A DNA stretch of 64,000 nt from Bombus terrestris (taxonomy: Eukaryota > Arthropoda > Insecta > Hymenoptera > Apidae), in assembly GCF_910591885.1 (NCBI RefSeq), contig NC_063279.1:10416001-10480000 (forward strand). The letters are read 5' to 3'. The translations under genes were made by a program, and so were the position numbers. Each line of letters starts with the position of its first letter. The first letter of the stretch is position 1. Below are positions 39,289 through 52,123 of the stretch, one piece after another. Below the pieces are notes generated by a model. The model made no database searches, had not been told where the DNA came from, and was given only the letters and a program-made list of their open reading frames with translations.

Positions 39289-41161
39289 GCCGTGCCGAAT
39301 GCATGAAGCGATTCTTTGTAGATCCAAAGTATAAAATGGTACTATATTGATTTGGTAAGGTATAGAGAAACTTAATGACAGTATTTTCATATTATTTCAT
39401 TTATTGTATCGAGTCAAAGCTGTTTGATTGCTGGTGTTATTGTGTTAGCAGTCTATACGGTAGTTGCATATGTGCATACCTATAAGAAAATGACGTAATC
39501 GTTCTTTTAAGGGACTGCCAATTTCAGTTAGGATGCACATTATAAAATATCAATCATCTCTTTCTAAAGCTGTCGCTTGTTGGACGCTTCGTTGGAAGAC
39601 AAAGAATAAGTCCCCTATTGTTGAAGAACATAGATACCTCGAAGATAAATGTTGAGATATAGACAGAGGAGATATTATGAATATGAGATAGGGTAGAAAT
39701 ATGAGAGAACAAAATTCTATTCTGTACATAGTACTTACAGTTACAGTTACAGTACAGTTCTGACAGTGTTGATAATGTCGATCGATATGAATTTTGTACA
39801 TCGCGCTTTATGACGACTAGAACACTCTCTCCTAGCAACCATTGGTGATAGTTATCGTTCTTTTATTTAATATACATTTTACGTTCCAGCCGCAGTAGGA
39901 AGTGTCTTTACGTTCTTATTGAAGTGAAACTCACGTTGGTTTACTCTGAGATTTTGAAACAGAACAAAAACGGGAAGTTGTACTACTATAATCGAGATTT
40001 AGTAAATCAATGAAGATGTGAAGTGTTTATGGTTTTGATTATGACATAATAAGAAAAAGTAAAATAACGAATTGGCAGAAGTATGAGAAATACTTTATTG
40101 CCTTATGACCGTCTATATAGTTTATATAGTAAATAATCAAATGGATGTCAATCTTTCCTTTAAATGGCACGGATAAAGCTAGATAAAGAAATAGAAAAAT
40201 TTAAATAATTATTTCGAAAAAGATATGATACAAGCTATTAAAGCTGTTTAACTAAAGATATTTGACTACATTAGAACAATGTAATTATTATAACGTGTGA
40301 CGATAAACTGTAAGTTATTACTGCTGAGAATATATGTAGCTTGCATAAAATTAGCAAAAAACTTGCACTATACTATACTACTACCATAATTTTTAATGGT
40401 TCAATTTTACCTTCGTTTGGGAAAAGTTCAAAAGCCCCAAAAAAGATCTGGAGTTCTATAAGATCCACGAGATCTACGTTTATACAGTTCATTTTACATA
40501 AAATTTCCCAAACTTCTTCGTGTGTTTTTTCTATTTATGTCTCTTCTGAGACTCTCTACACTAAAAAATAAAATGGATATTCCATATTTATACCCTTCTC
40601 TAAATATTTTAATATTATATGCTTTGTATGCTTATATGTCTCTGTATGCTCTTAGTTGCAAATCTCATACTTTGCATAAATGACACTGATTTTCATTTTA
40701 CGTAGCGTGCATTACTGAAGTTCACAAATTCAAAATGTTTGTTTCTTCACAAAAAATGATCTTGCTAAGTTTCATTTTCCCAGTTTATTTTGGGCTTATG
40801 AGCATTGAATATGAAATTATAAAAACTGACAAACATGAAATCATAATATAAGTATCGTTATATATTTTATTTAGAAAATAATATTAGTGTCTTGTGCTAC
40901 TTTATTGAAATTAATGAAAGAACAAAGTAAAACGGCAAGGCAATATTGTTTCCATGCTTAAACAGTAATACCGAAATAAGCGCTTTGTTTATGTGTACAT
41001 TTATTTATTGTACCATACATTGATTTACACCTTCTTATTATACATATCTAACTAGCTACTATGTAGATACGCATTGCCATATTCGCATCAGTAGTTGATC
41101 ATTGTTCGGTATCTTTTACATCAAAACAGGATTGACAGGATGAACTTCTTCCGAGAACGAA
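39289..41161. other. Intergenic between Or genes 11 (group B) and 12 (group C)
   Basis: Homologous to the other group B 5' flanks to about 40085, with patchy similarity to about 40430, then unrelated AT-rich DNA. This is the right border of the 6.9-kb repeat. No gene seen. Confidence 0.5.
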
Positions 41162-43223
41162 TTAGTCTTTCAATGATAGGAGCACCATGAAGTATGATAC
41201 GCATGTCTTAAATGTCTTAAGATATGAAAAAATATCAATTACTATTTCGTTACTTACATCATGACGAAAAATGATTATACCCGTTTTATACTATCATGTA
41301 CGTACTATTCCAAAATTTTCTATGTTCATTTCGTATATCCCTCCTGCTGTCAACTTACATGGTTTACTAGATCTCATTTGCATCATGTGAAGTATTCTTT
41401 GTACATTTATTGGCATGTCGTACCACATTGAGCGGTATCTATTAGATATAAAATTAATACAGATGTTCTACCGAACTGATGACTTTTCGAACGTTTAAAA
41501 CATATTTATTAACATACATATCATTAGTTAACTCGAAACTATGATCCGTGATTACTTGTCCAGGTAAGGTAATAATAAGCAAATGGAATTGTTGGCCCAC
41601 AAGAAACAATCCAATTCTGAGAGCTTCTTCGGGTCGATGCAAATTTATAACTGCCTAATTAAAAGGTACCAATATAGTTTAATATTTGATTCCTTAATAT
41701 TTTCTATAATTGCAAAATAATTCTTACTTGTACGGCTGTTATGGTCATACCGACCATAGTTAGCAAAATTTGGAAAAAGAAACTCCTGCGGCTGCTGTCA
41801 TCTAACATCTCGAATAATCTTAAAATACAACCAAAGAAAAAGTCAACCGTAATCTGTAAACTCTTTTGCTACTTTTTCTATTATAACTTTTTTATTATAA
41901 CGTTAATTATAACTTTATCGTTACTAACTGGAGGGCATTCTTATGCATGGTCAAGCATTGTCTAAACTGTTCAGTGTAAGTTTCGTTTATACGAACACCA
42001 GTAGATCCTGTTGCTGTTATAATGTTCTGCCTATATCATTGATAAGTATCTGAATAAAGGAATTCCATTTTTCTTTATATTAAAAGAAGTTAGATAAATT
42101 GAATTCAAGATAGAAGTAATTTCGAAAAAATGTTATTTTTATTACATTATCACAAATACTGTAGCGGACAAAGAAAATCTCATGATATCATTCCTTGCAG
42201 CTTGCTATTTTATATAGAAATGTTTCTAAAATATTATTATATACTTACCCACATATAGCAAATATGGCACAGTCGTGATGAACGATTTGTATATACAATG
42301 AATCGATAGTGACTGCAATCATTACTGTTACGAATGAACACCAAAGTGAATGAAAATATATAGGATAAAAGTACCGATTTTCATCTAGAAAGTATGTCAG
42401 TCTGAACATTTGATGTCTTTGGCGAGTTTCATTGAGCGGTATGATGATATCTAAGAATGCAGGGTATAACGGAATGACTATAAATCCTGACATACATGAC
42501 AACACAAAAGCTGAAAATATCAGGAACTTGTCATTCGTATAGAAATTATTAAAAATGTTAATATATAAAAACATATTCAATGTATAAAATTTATAGAAAG
42601 ATAAGCTGCAACAGTTACTTCTATATATTTCACCAATCTTATTTCCTTGCTTAGTAATTTCCTCAAGAATATGTATTTGACTTTTATCGTTTAATAATTT
42701 CCAGTCTTTCTTTATAACATCGAACATCTTTTCAAACTAGAAAATAATTGTATTTAGTGATTTTTATTTTTACCACAGAATTCGTTTTCATAAATTTATA
42801 TACATTTTCCTTGTAAATTTCATGATTTAGCAATTTTATTAAGACAGCTGATACCGAAGCCACTACAGGCATGCCTTCCAACATCCCTCCTAGATCTTTT
42901 TCGTATAATGACGTAAAAATTTGTGCAAACTGTTGAGTAAAATCTCTAATTATATTGCATCCAATATCCTTTCATCAATTTCATGTAACCAATATTCACA
43001 ATATTTTTTTAATAACATAAATCGTTAACGTATTTAATTCATCTGTAGCATTCTTACTTACCGCTGGAAAATAGAATGTCAATAGACTGCCTGTCATCAC
43101 GGTTACATTAAATTTGCTGCTCCATCGCGATTGTTTTGGAAACTGTCCCAAGAATAGTAAATACTTTTTAAATACTTTGTAATAAGAAATATCAAATACA
43201 GTGCTTGTGCGTCTTTCATTCTT
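41162..43223 (-). CDS. Odorant receptor gene 12 (group C)
   Basis: Insect Or subunit of a third sequence group. Exons: E2 43062-43223, E3 42804-42929, E4 42619-42736, E5 42249-42510, E6 41929-42030, E7 41728-41818, E8 41518-41654, E9 41306-41438, E10 41162-41215; 1185 nt, 394 aa plus stop, all open and in phase. The E4-E5 intron (108 bp) has no stop, so one frame runs through it. E2 has DISYYKVFKKYLLFLGQFP; E5 PLNETRQRHQMFRLTYFLD with the NET sequon and VHHDCAIFAICG; E8 LVGQQFHLLIITLPGQVI; E9 KLTAGGIYEMNIENFGI; E10 TFKTCVSYFMVLLSLKD. The exon-1-like region (about 43340-43440) lacks an ATG. An alternative ATG at 43289 reads into E2 without splicing, which could be a late start. Confidence 0.92.
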
Positions 43224-46200
43224 CTGAAACACTAAATAATATATATATACACATATAGTTGGCATAACATTAATGTTATTAGTGAACAAAGTGGTAAATA
43301 TTTTAATCGTGATATATGTATATTGTATCTCTTTCTCTTACTGCCAGTGTTTCAAAATTTCTGGAGTAATACTATGGAAACGTAGTGTGGTACGAACGTT
43401 TCAACAATACTGCTGGACACGAAGTATGAATCTACTCTTTAGAGATCCGGAATAAAAAAACATTTTGTTGGTCAGATAAGATATGGATATCTTTTACATT
43501 GAGTGACATCGTGTTATTTTCATTATTACAGGTAGAGTATGTGTACATTAAAATTTATGAGATAGCTATTAGTCTATAAGAAAATGATGTACTTATCTTT
43601 CTCTTTTTCAATCTGTTGTTGAATGACTCTGTGATAAACAGAAAATTGATCGTTAGAAACTTCTGAATAGTTAAACAAAAATTATTATAGGCTTTCATTT
43701 ATACTATGTCTATTTGGATGAATTGAAATGATATTGTAGTTGAAACGATATTGACCGATGAAGTGAACTCTTTTCGTTTGAATTCTCTTATTCAAATTCC
43801 GATTATTCGAAAGTAGTAGCGAGAATCAGAATCTTTACCATATGTATCGTTTGTTTCTCCATAGATTTAAGTAAATGAAAGCATCTTAGTAACAAGTCTG
43901 TAAAAATCTTAGTGCAAATTTCATGTTTTGCATAAATGCCATTGCGTTCATTTTACATGGTATCGACGACTTCAACAAATTTGCTCCTGTTCGTCAAATA
44001 ATCTTGGTAAGAATCACCTCTTTAATTTATTTTATAACTTATATATGGAATATCTCTTTGATTTTTTCTGAAATATGTCATACTACCGTACATGCACAGT
44101 ATTTAACTAACAATTTTGGGAAAAGAAATAACTTGTCAAAGTAATTTATCTCAATTAACATATATTAACATATATCAAGTATTAATATTGTCATTCAGAT
44201 TATCTTCATATTAATGTTATCCTTTACTATTCATCAGGAAAGAAAGTAAAATACGACTCTTGTGAATTTTTCAGCGACATTTTGGTGTAGGCTCTAATTA
44301 ATTGCTTTTTCAAAAAGAGTGTTTATTAAAGTTATCGAAGTGCTTTTTAGACTCTGTAACAAGAATTGCCGTCTCCTTTTACGACTATACTTATAGAGTA
44401 CCTAAACTAAAGGGAAGGCATGCAATAACGTTTTTCTGTGACTCCTACCGTGATGAATTCGGCTGCGTGTTTTTAAGGGTTTACTAAGCAAAGGGTAAGG
44501 AAGTATCAAAAACATTGATTTCTAATAATCTAGAGTCAACTAACTGACTTCCACTCTGTATAGAAAGGCTATATTTGAGAACAACGTTTTTAGAAAGTGT
44601 ATGATTAAAACAGTATGTGACATCTTATCATAAGACGAGGAATAATTGAATATCTACAATTATGTGTTAATTATAAAATTCTTACTATTCGAGGATTCAG
44701 CTATCGAAAACGTACAATAACAGTAGTGGTTTTCATATACGCTAATTCTCCAATATTTGAAGATCTTTTCCGTATGTAAATTCAAGGTGAAATATGATGA
44801 AGACCAGAGAGATGTGTGTTATGCTATGCTCAAGTCAAAGCATTCTATGGCAATTGTGTGTAGTGGACAAAGAAATTAATTAGGTATGGTGGACAAAAAT
44901 TGTCCAATTTTTTCGGACAATCATCGATTTCAGTGAGATGAAGTATTGAAAACGGTGATTAGGACGTTTCGTGGAATATTCAGTCACAGATTGACTTCTC
45001 AGTAATTGAAGATGTTTGAATCCATAAGAACATATGAGATATTGTGTATTACGAACAGTTTGAGCTACCCATTTTCTAAATAACACTGAATCACTTCGAC
45101 CAATGCCAGGTTTTTTATTTGTACAATATAGAGATTCTTCACTTGCCTGCTTCCCATCATTCTTTTGCGCAGTGTGTTTGTTCAGAGAAACCGCATGACG
45201 TTAAAGGTAGAAATACATTACTATCGCATCACGTGAAATCACATACTATCACATAGCGTATTGCATATAAACAGCATGACGCGATAGTAGTTTGTTTCCA
45301 ATGGATTTAAAACAATGAGAATATGTCGGATTACACTTTTCGAATGTTATGTGAAGTCACGTGCTATAACGTGATAGTAATGTGTTTCTACACTTTCTAC
45401 CTTAAGTAGTCAGCCATAGCGTCTTAACAGATGAAACGTGCGACGTATTCGTTAAAACGGTACAATGGTAGGAACGGCGTTTATCACCCGGGAGACAATT
45501 TTGGATAGCGTTGGCTTAAGTTGGGGTCAAACCGTCCAAATCGTCGCAAGCTGTTCTTTTATCACGTTCGAGTCGTAGACCACAGGTCGGGTAATATCAA
45601 TGTGTTTATCGGCGGTGCTTCGCTTATATTGTAGTTTGATTTATGTTATCCGTTCAAGTACGCAACGTTGCGGAACGATTCGATTCAGACAGAAGCAACT
45701 TATACCACCAGTTCACGCTTGGCAAGAACAGGCGACAGACGTAGAAAGAACGGTGCAGTATCTTTCATTACGAGGTGTTAGTAGCCGCAGAATACAGGCT
45801 TTGCGTCGCATGAAACTAAGTTAAATAGTCGTGCTCGCTTTAATATTCTTAATCGAAATAATTATACGTGCTCATATTTATTTCATTGCCGCTGTTAAGT
45901 TACATCAAGTTCAGTTCAGTGGATTTTGTTAAGTTTAATTTAATATAGTTCTTACAATAAACTTTCTTACTGTGTTATGCTCGTCTTGTTTGTTTTCGTG
46001 CTCTCGTTCTTAGTTTAAATCCTTTCTTTCGGTATCATGTTAGAGTTCTAAACACTGTTTAAACATGGTTTCGTTCTAAATACTGTGCCTTTACACGCTA
46101 AGATATAGCTATGAACGTGAAATACAAAATGTCATTTTCATTTGATGATATTGAAGTGATCAAAATTTATTTAAAAAGAGAAACAATATTGTTGTCATGT

Positions 46201-46450
46201 TCAAGCAATGATATCAAAGAAGAAATTAGGTATATAGTGATTTTATTTACGTGTGCTTATAATTATTGTATCTTGATGCTAGTGTTCTATGTAAACATTA
46301 TTTCATTGTACGCCTTGTATGCATTTAATATTAATAACACCATAAAAAGTAGAATAGATACACATTACCATATCAATACCAATGGTTAGCTTCCGAAGAA
46401 TCTTATAAATTGAACATACGGCTTTCATTCAAATTCATTTTGAAAACGAA
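43224..46450. other. Intergenic between Or genes 12 and 13
   Basis: Holds the ATG-less exon-1-like stretch of gene 12 (about 43340-43440), a small MITE (45205-45402) and a less AT-rich stretch (about 45420-46080) that I cannot assign. It has no long frame; an aataaact sequence near 45955 could be a polyadenylation signal of unknown origin. Confidence 0.5.
45205..45402. mobile_element. Small fold-back MITE with TAA target duplication
   Basis: Inverted ends AGGTAGAAA ... and ... TTTCTACCT, extended inward as 'acattactatcgc' against 'gtgatagtaatgt' and 'cacgtgaaatcaca' against 'tgtgaagtcacgtg'. TAA stands on both sides (45202-45204, 45403-45405). A 3-bp TWA duplication is typical of PIF/Harbinger-type MITEs (known), so that assignment is inferred. 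Confidence 0.75.
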
Positions 46451-48890
46451 TCAGTCACCCAAGGATAGGAGAACCGTGAAATACGATACACATGTTTTAA
46501 ATGTCTTAAAATAAAAAATATTATTATATCATTATTTAAAGTACAACAAAATAATTACAAACCCAATACTGCAAAGTACGTACTATTCCAAAATTCTCTA
46601 TGTTCATTTCGTATATCCCTCCTGCTGTCAACTTACATGGTTTACTAGATCTCATTTGCATCATGTGAAGTATTCTTTGATCATTTATTGGCATGTTGTA
46701 CCACATTGAGCGGTATCTATTAGATATAATATTAATACAGATGTTATACCGAACTGATGATTTTTCAAACGTTTAAAACATATTTGTCAACATACATATC
46801 GTTAGTCAACTCAAAACTATAATCCGTGATCACTTGCCCAGGTAAAGTAATAATAAGCAAATGGAATTGTTGAGCCACAAGAAACAGACCAATTCTGAGA
46901 GCTTCTTCAGGTTGATGCAGATTCATAACGGCCTAATTAAAATGTATTAATAGGTTTCAGCGTTTGGTTTATTAATATTTTCTATAATTGCAAAATAATT
47001 CTTACTTGTACGGCTGTTACGGTCATACCGACCATAGTTAGCAAAATTTGAAAAAAGTAACTTCTACGGCTGCTGTCATCTAGCATCTCAAAGAATCTTA
47101 AAATACATCGGAAGGATAAGTCAACTTTTATTATAACTTTTTAATTTATATCGTTATATAATTATAATTCTATCGTTACTAACTGGAGGGCATCGTTATG
47201 CATAGTCAAACATTGCCTAAGCCATTCAGTGTAAGTTCCATTTGTGTCGACATCAGTAGATTTTCGTGCTGTTATGAGGGCCTGCCTACATCATTGTCAA
47301 ATATCTCAGTAAAACTGTAAATCTGTTGCATCCTGTCTAATTTCGATGATTTTTAAATATGTTATAAAGCTCAACATTTTAAGCAACTCTTTCATGTAAC
47401 AGTCAGTGGGCCATAATTTCCCAGATATTAGAAAAAATCCAATGACATTACAGTGAATTCTGCCTATAATTGTACGCTCGTAATAACGTACGTGTTATCA
47501 TCGGTTGCTAATTATGTAGCGGACTTGTATAATAACTCTGTTATTAATAATAATAATTAATGATAACTTGTATAATAACTGTATACTCGAGGTTGCGAAA
47601 GGTGCCTGTTGTATACGTATAACTTATAGCTCGATTTAAAAGTGAATATCATGTTAGTTTAGATTTTAGTTAAAGTTACATGATAGTTACATATAAAAGA
47701 AAGAGTTGTCCAATTTGCTGATTTTCATAACATATTAAAAAATCATCTAAATCGGAGAGGACGTAACAGTTTTACAAATTCACCTGTATCTCAATAGAAA
47801 ATATCATTTTTATTATTTTTCACAGATACTGTAGCGAATAAAGGAAATCACTAGATATCCTTCCGCTATATGTATACTTGTACATATTATTATATACTTA
47901 CCCACATATGGCAAATAAGGCGCTATCGTGATGAACAATTTGTATGTATAATGAATCGATAGTGATTGCAATTATCGTTATTACAAATGCACACCAAAGT
48001 GAATGAAAATATATAGGGTAAAAGTACCGATTTTCATCTAGAAAGTATGTTACTCTAAACATTTGTTCACGATGGCGAGTTTCATTGAGCGGTGAGATGA
48101 TATCCAAGATCACAGGGGTCAATGGAATAATTATAAATCCTAACATACATGATAACATAAAAGCTGAAAATAATATTAATAACTTATCATTTGTATAAAA
48201 ATTATGAAAAATGTTGGTATATAAAAATATAATCAATATGTAAAATTTATCAAAAAATAAGGCACAACAGTTACTTCTATATATTTCACCAATCTTATTT
48301 CCTTCCTTAGTAATTTCCTCAAGAATATGTGTTTGACTCTTATCGTTTAACAATTCCCAGTCTTTCTTTATGATATGGAACATCTTTTCGAACTAGAAAA
48401 TAGTTACATTTTATAATCTTTATTTTCATCATAGGATTTTTCTTTATAAATTTATATACATTTTCCTTGTAAATTACATGATTTAGCAATTTTATTAAGG
48501 CAGCTGTTAACGTAGTTATTACAGGTACGGCTTCCAAGAAACTTGCCACATCTTTTGCGTATAATGACGTATAAATTTGTACAAACTGTTAAGTAAAATC
48601 TCTAATTATATTGTATTCAATATCTTTTTATCAATTTCATGTAACTAGTTTTCACAATATTTATTTAACAACATTAACATTATAAATATTTTTCACATGT
48701 TTAACATATCTATGATAATTTTACTTACACCTGGATAATGTAATGTCAATAGACTGCCTATCATCACGGTTAGATTAAGTTTCTTACTCCAGTGCGATTG
48801 ATTTGGAAACTGTCCCAAGAATAGTAGATACTTTTTAAATACTTTGTAATAAGAAATATCAAATACAGTGCTTGTCCGTCTTTCATTCTT
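46451..48890 (-). CDS. Odorant receptor gene 13 (group C), exon 1 displaced by transposons
   Basis: Insect Or subunit, close paralogue of gene 12. Exons: E2 48729-48890, E3 48460-48585, E4 48275-48392, E5 47902-48163, E6 47184-47285, E7 47006-47096, E8 46796-46932, E9 46584-46716, E10 46451-46504; 1185 nt, 394 aa plus stop, all open and in phase. E5 has PLNETRHREQMFRVTYFLD and VHHDSALFAICG; E8 LVAQQFHLLIITLPGQVI; E9 KLTAGGIYEMNIENFGI; E10 TFKTCVSYFTVLLSLGD. Right of E2 the expected upstream sequence is broken by two mobile elements. DNA matching the exon-1 area of gene 12 resumes only at about 52140-52270, where its frame contains stops and no usable ATG. E2-E10 may be coding; the 5' end is probably lost. 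Confidence 0.88.
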
Positions 48891-49016
48891 CTGAAACACT
48901 AAATAATATAATTATATTTTGTTGTTTCCGCTGGCATTTCGGTTTTGTAATGATCTTCAGTTTACATTGTACAACCATACATATAAACAATAGCATTAAA
49001 TAATATATATATATAT

Positions 49017-50044
49017 GTCGGGTTAATGGCAGGATTAGGGTTGTGGGCGTTTAAAGAATCTCCACTGGTATTAGCCATTGTTGTAGTACAATGGAGAGTT
49101 TATTGGCACAAGTATGGATATGACAGATTTGACAATTAACTGCGGCGGTTAGGCACTCGTAACGCTAGTGACAATGGTCTTAGGTTCGACAACGAATCCG
49201 CGGTCAACGGGTCATTCAATCCGACTGTAATTGTTCGAAAGTTATAATAATGAGCTTGGGTTCGAGGCGACAATCAGTCGCCAAACATCGCCGCGGTTAA
49301 GGGATGAACGTTTTGTCTAACAAAGTTATGGAGAAATTCTATAGCCCTCCATAAAAAGAAATAATTGTAGCGGCACTCGACAGTAAACATTCTAATGGTT
49401 TCTGTCCCGGGTAAGTTGATTGCCGGATGTCGAGGCATATCCGCAGTATATGTTCAGCTAGCCTGATAACGTTATAAATCTTAAGTTTTAATTAACGAAA
49501 ACAGACAAACAGTCTTTTTCCGCGAACGACGCTTCCCGCCAGCAACGTTCCCTTAAGGGCGGCTGGCATCCTTCTCTAACCACCATCATGGAAATCGACC
49601 AATTAACAGTAACATCAATTTTTATCATCTTCCGAACGAAGACTTTTCTCCACAAATCTAAGGACCTTAGACACACCCATGTTAGTTTTCCTTAACAGCG
49701 TCACCGTGATGGAGAGATATTCTCTCATACAATCTCATCAACGATTAAAGTATCGTATCACAGGAGTGATTACCCGGCGTTCTAAGATTGAGTACAATTT
49801 AGATGTTTACAACTTAGACGAAGAGTAATGTTCGCTATCCCCTTGACCGCGAATTCGTTATTGAACCTAGGATCATTGTCATTAGCTTCTCGAGTATCTA
49901 ATTATCGCGATTACTTGTCAAATTCTATAGTAATCATGTTTGCACTAGTAAATATATCCTCCATTGCATAACGACAACGCCTAATCCAAATGTGGATTCG
50001 TTTCACGCCCATAACCCTAACCTTAGTCTTAACGCCAACCTGAC
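49017..50044. mobile_element. Long inverted-repeat (fold-back) element
   Basis: The left end (gtcgggttaatggcaggatt, then agggttgtgggcg) and the reverse complement of the right end (gtcaggttggcgttaagact, then aaggttagggttatgggcg) align. Inner parts also pair, such as 'gacaatggtcttaggttcgac' on the left against 'gacaatgatcctaggttc' from the reverse complement near 49855-49880. Roughly 1 kb without a transposase frame. Ends lie in (TA)n DNA so the target duplication cannot be read. It lies upstream of E2 of Or gene 13. Confidence 0.8.
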
Positions 50045-50146
50045 ATATATATTTGATATAACAATATATAACAATAATAATGAACGACATGGAAAATATT
50101 TTAATCGTGATATGTGTGTATTGCATATTCTTCCTTTTAACCCCCT

Positions 50147-52123
50147 CGCGCATTAGCGACAATTTTATCGTTTACGAAAAGGCCATTTTTATATGAAATA
50201 TAGGCATGTATACATTTGACGACGCGAGCAAAGAACGACTCATTTTTTCCTTTCGTTCACGTAAAAAAAAAATTCAATATTTGCTTCTGTTAATAATGCC
50301 ATAGGGGCATAACCGGGTACATAATATATTTCTCCTGCTAGCAAAGGTCAAATGGCAAAAAGAACCTTGTTGTATTTTCGAGCTATTGCGGGGAGACGCG
50401 GTTGCGAGAAAACGCGTCAACGGGAGTCGTAAATTTCCGTTACGATTATAATGATCGACACCACGAATAGATCGATCCCCTGATTTCCGTTAAGATAATA
50501 GGGGTAGTTGTATACTTTGTACAATCACACAAATTAGTAACGCCGTTGATTAAGATACAGGTGACGAAGAAAAGGATTAGTCGTAGATGAGAGAATTCGT
50601 ATATATGTTGACTTGGACTGTTCGTTGGTTATGAGAACCAGTAGAGTGACCCTCCTGATGGCGTAGCAGAAGTCGGAGCAGTAGGAACAGTCGGAACTGT
50701 AGGAACTCTGAAGAACGCGGATTCGTTGCTCACATTTTTAGTTAGGAAAGTGAGGGCAATGATCCGCGATGCCGATTGATTATGACCAATGTTGGGAATG
50801 AAGATGGGAGGAAGAATTGATTGACATTGTTTATGGGAAAAATCAGCTTTTCCGTTAGACAACTATTTGGTTTTTTTCCATTAGGTAATTAACTTTCTCC
50901 GTAATTTGCAAGAACGTACAATGGACCTAAGGACTTTTTAAGTACCAATTATAAACCGAAAATATTTGCAGGATTAACGAATCCTGCGGGTTTGTAAGAC
51001 TTGGTTTATGGTGGGACCTTAGATTATTGAGGGTCTTTCTATGGGTGCTTGGGCCTTGACGGTCAGACAATAAAGGGCGTCGTGCGGATCGTACGGAATC
51101 AGGAAATCAGAGACCCTCTTTGAAAAAGCTATTTACGATATATAAAATCATGATTGTTTGCAAATATTGTGCAAATATCATGAAGTGTGCAAATATTTAT
51201 CCTATAGGTGTGGCTAATATCGGGTACCTATTAAAAACACATAAAATATGATATAATTATAAAATCTTTGTTTCTATTATTACAAAACTGTGAAACTGCA
51301 GAAACACTACCTATCCTCAAGTTTTGATGATTTTTGGATGTGTTGTAGAAATCGATATTTCAAAAAACTCTTTCCTATACGTAGAAAGGATGCATTCGCT
51401 TAGTTTCTGAGATATTCGCGAAAATCTGGCATTAAAATTCATTGAAATCGGAGGTAGGCAGCTTTTCGACAAAAGTAATAAGGAAAGCTTACAAAGGAAA
51501 GTTATTTTATATGATTTTGACAAATATTAGCTTATTTCAGTTTATATTAACTTATTTTAGCTTACATTAACTTCTTTCAATTATTTAGAAATTCTTTTTT
51601 CGTATGATCTTTTTCCGAATCCGAACAATTTCTTGTTCGAGCTGACTTTTATATTGTTCCAATTGTAGCACAAATGAATGAATACTAAAACACATTTACA
51701 CTATAGATAGAAAGCAAGTATAGCAAAGCAGCGCCGGTTACCGGTTTTACCACACAATCAAATACCCGATCTTATAATTTATATTAGACATTTACACTTC
51801 AGCATGCGATAAGAAATCGAGTAAAATGTCAAAATACCGTGTAAAGACTGCAAAATAAAATTCACTACTTATCGTAATAATTTTTTAAATTCAAGTGATA
51901 AAAAGTTATTAATTTACCAACACAACATTGATGCTTTCCAACCTGAAATTTTTTAACTTCACTGGATGAAACATTTGATGTTCTCTGTTCTACTCTTATG
52001 ATCTCATAATGACTTAAGGTCAGCCCGAATGTAACACCATACAGTATGTCTTACATACCCGGTTACACCCTACGTTCCTCTATTATATAAATACTAAAGT
52101 AACAGTTTTGTCGCTAATGCGCG
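50147..52123. mobile_element. Putative non-autonomous DNA element with 16-bp terminal inverted repeats
   Basis: cgcgcattagcgacaa at 50147-50162 is exactly mirrored as ttgtcgctaatgcgcg at 52108-52123. On both sides the DNA is homologous to the region just upstream of Or gene 12 (left flank like 43280-43335, right flank like 43350-43440), which shows that the ~2 kb between is an insertion. No transposase frame is visible. Superfamily not assigned. Confidence 0.7.

Larger units (their letters stand above)
22490..40085. repeat. Tandem ~6.9 kb block repeated about 2.5 times (Or gene + Or pseudogene)
   Basis: Corresponding points recur at steady offsets: Or E10 stops at 22787, 29580 and 36511; pseudogene E10 at 27433 and 34375; the flank 'atccagtacagtaatttttggg' type stretch near 22600, 29385 and 36310. 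Units run about 22490-29300, 29300-36240 and 36240-40085. The third unit ends without its pseudogene; homology fades near 40085-40430. Confidence 0.85.

Noticed and set aside
42249..42736. Single 160-codon frame joining E4 and E5 in Or gene 12 (and likewise in gene 13), suggesting a fused exon
   Set aside because: The intron between them simply lacks a stop; GT/AG sites and phase match all paralogues, and its translation is not receptor-like.
49017..50044. Telomere-like repeats (agggttgtggg, aaccctaacc)
   Set aside because: They occur only once at each end as part of the inverted repeat and not as a tandem array.
50629..50862. 77-codon minus-strand frame with VPTVPTVPTAPT repeats
   Set aside because: A short repeated triplet pattern inside a mobile element; no homologous domain and no splice context.
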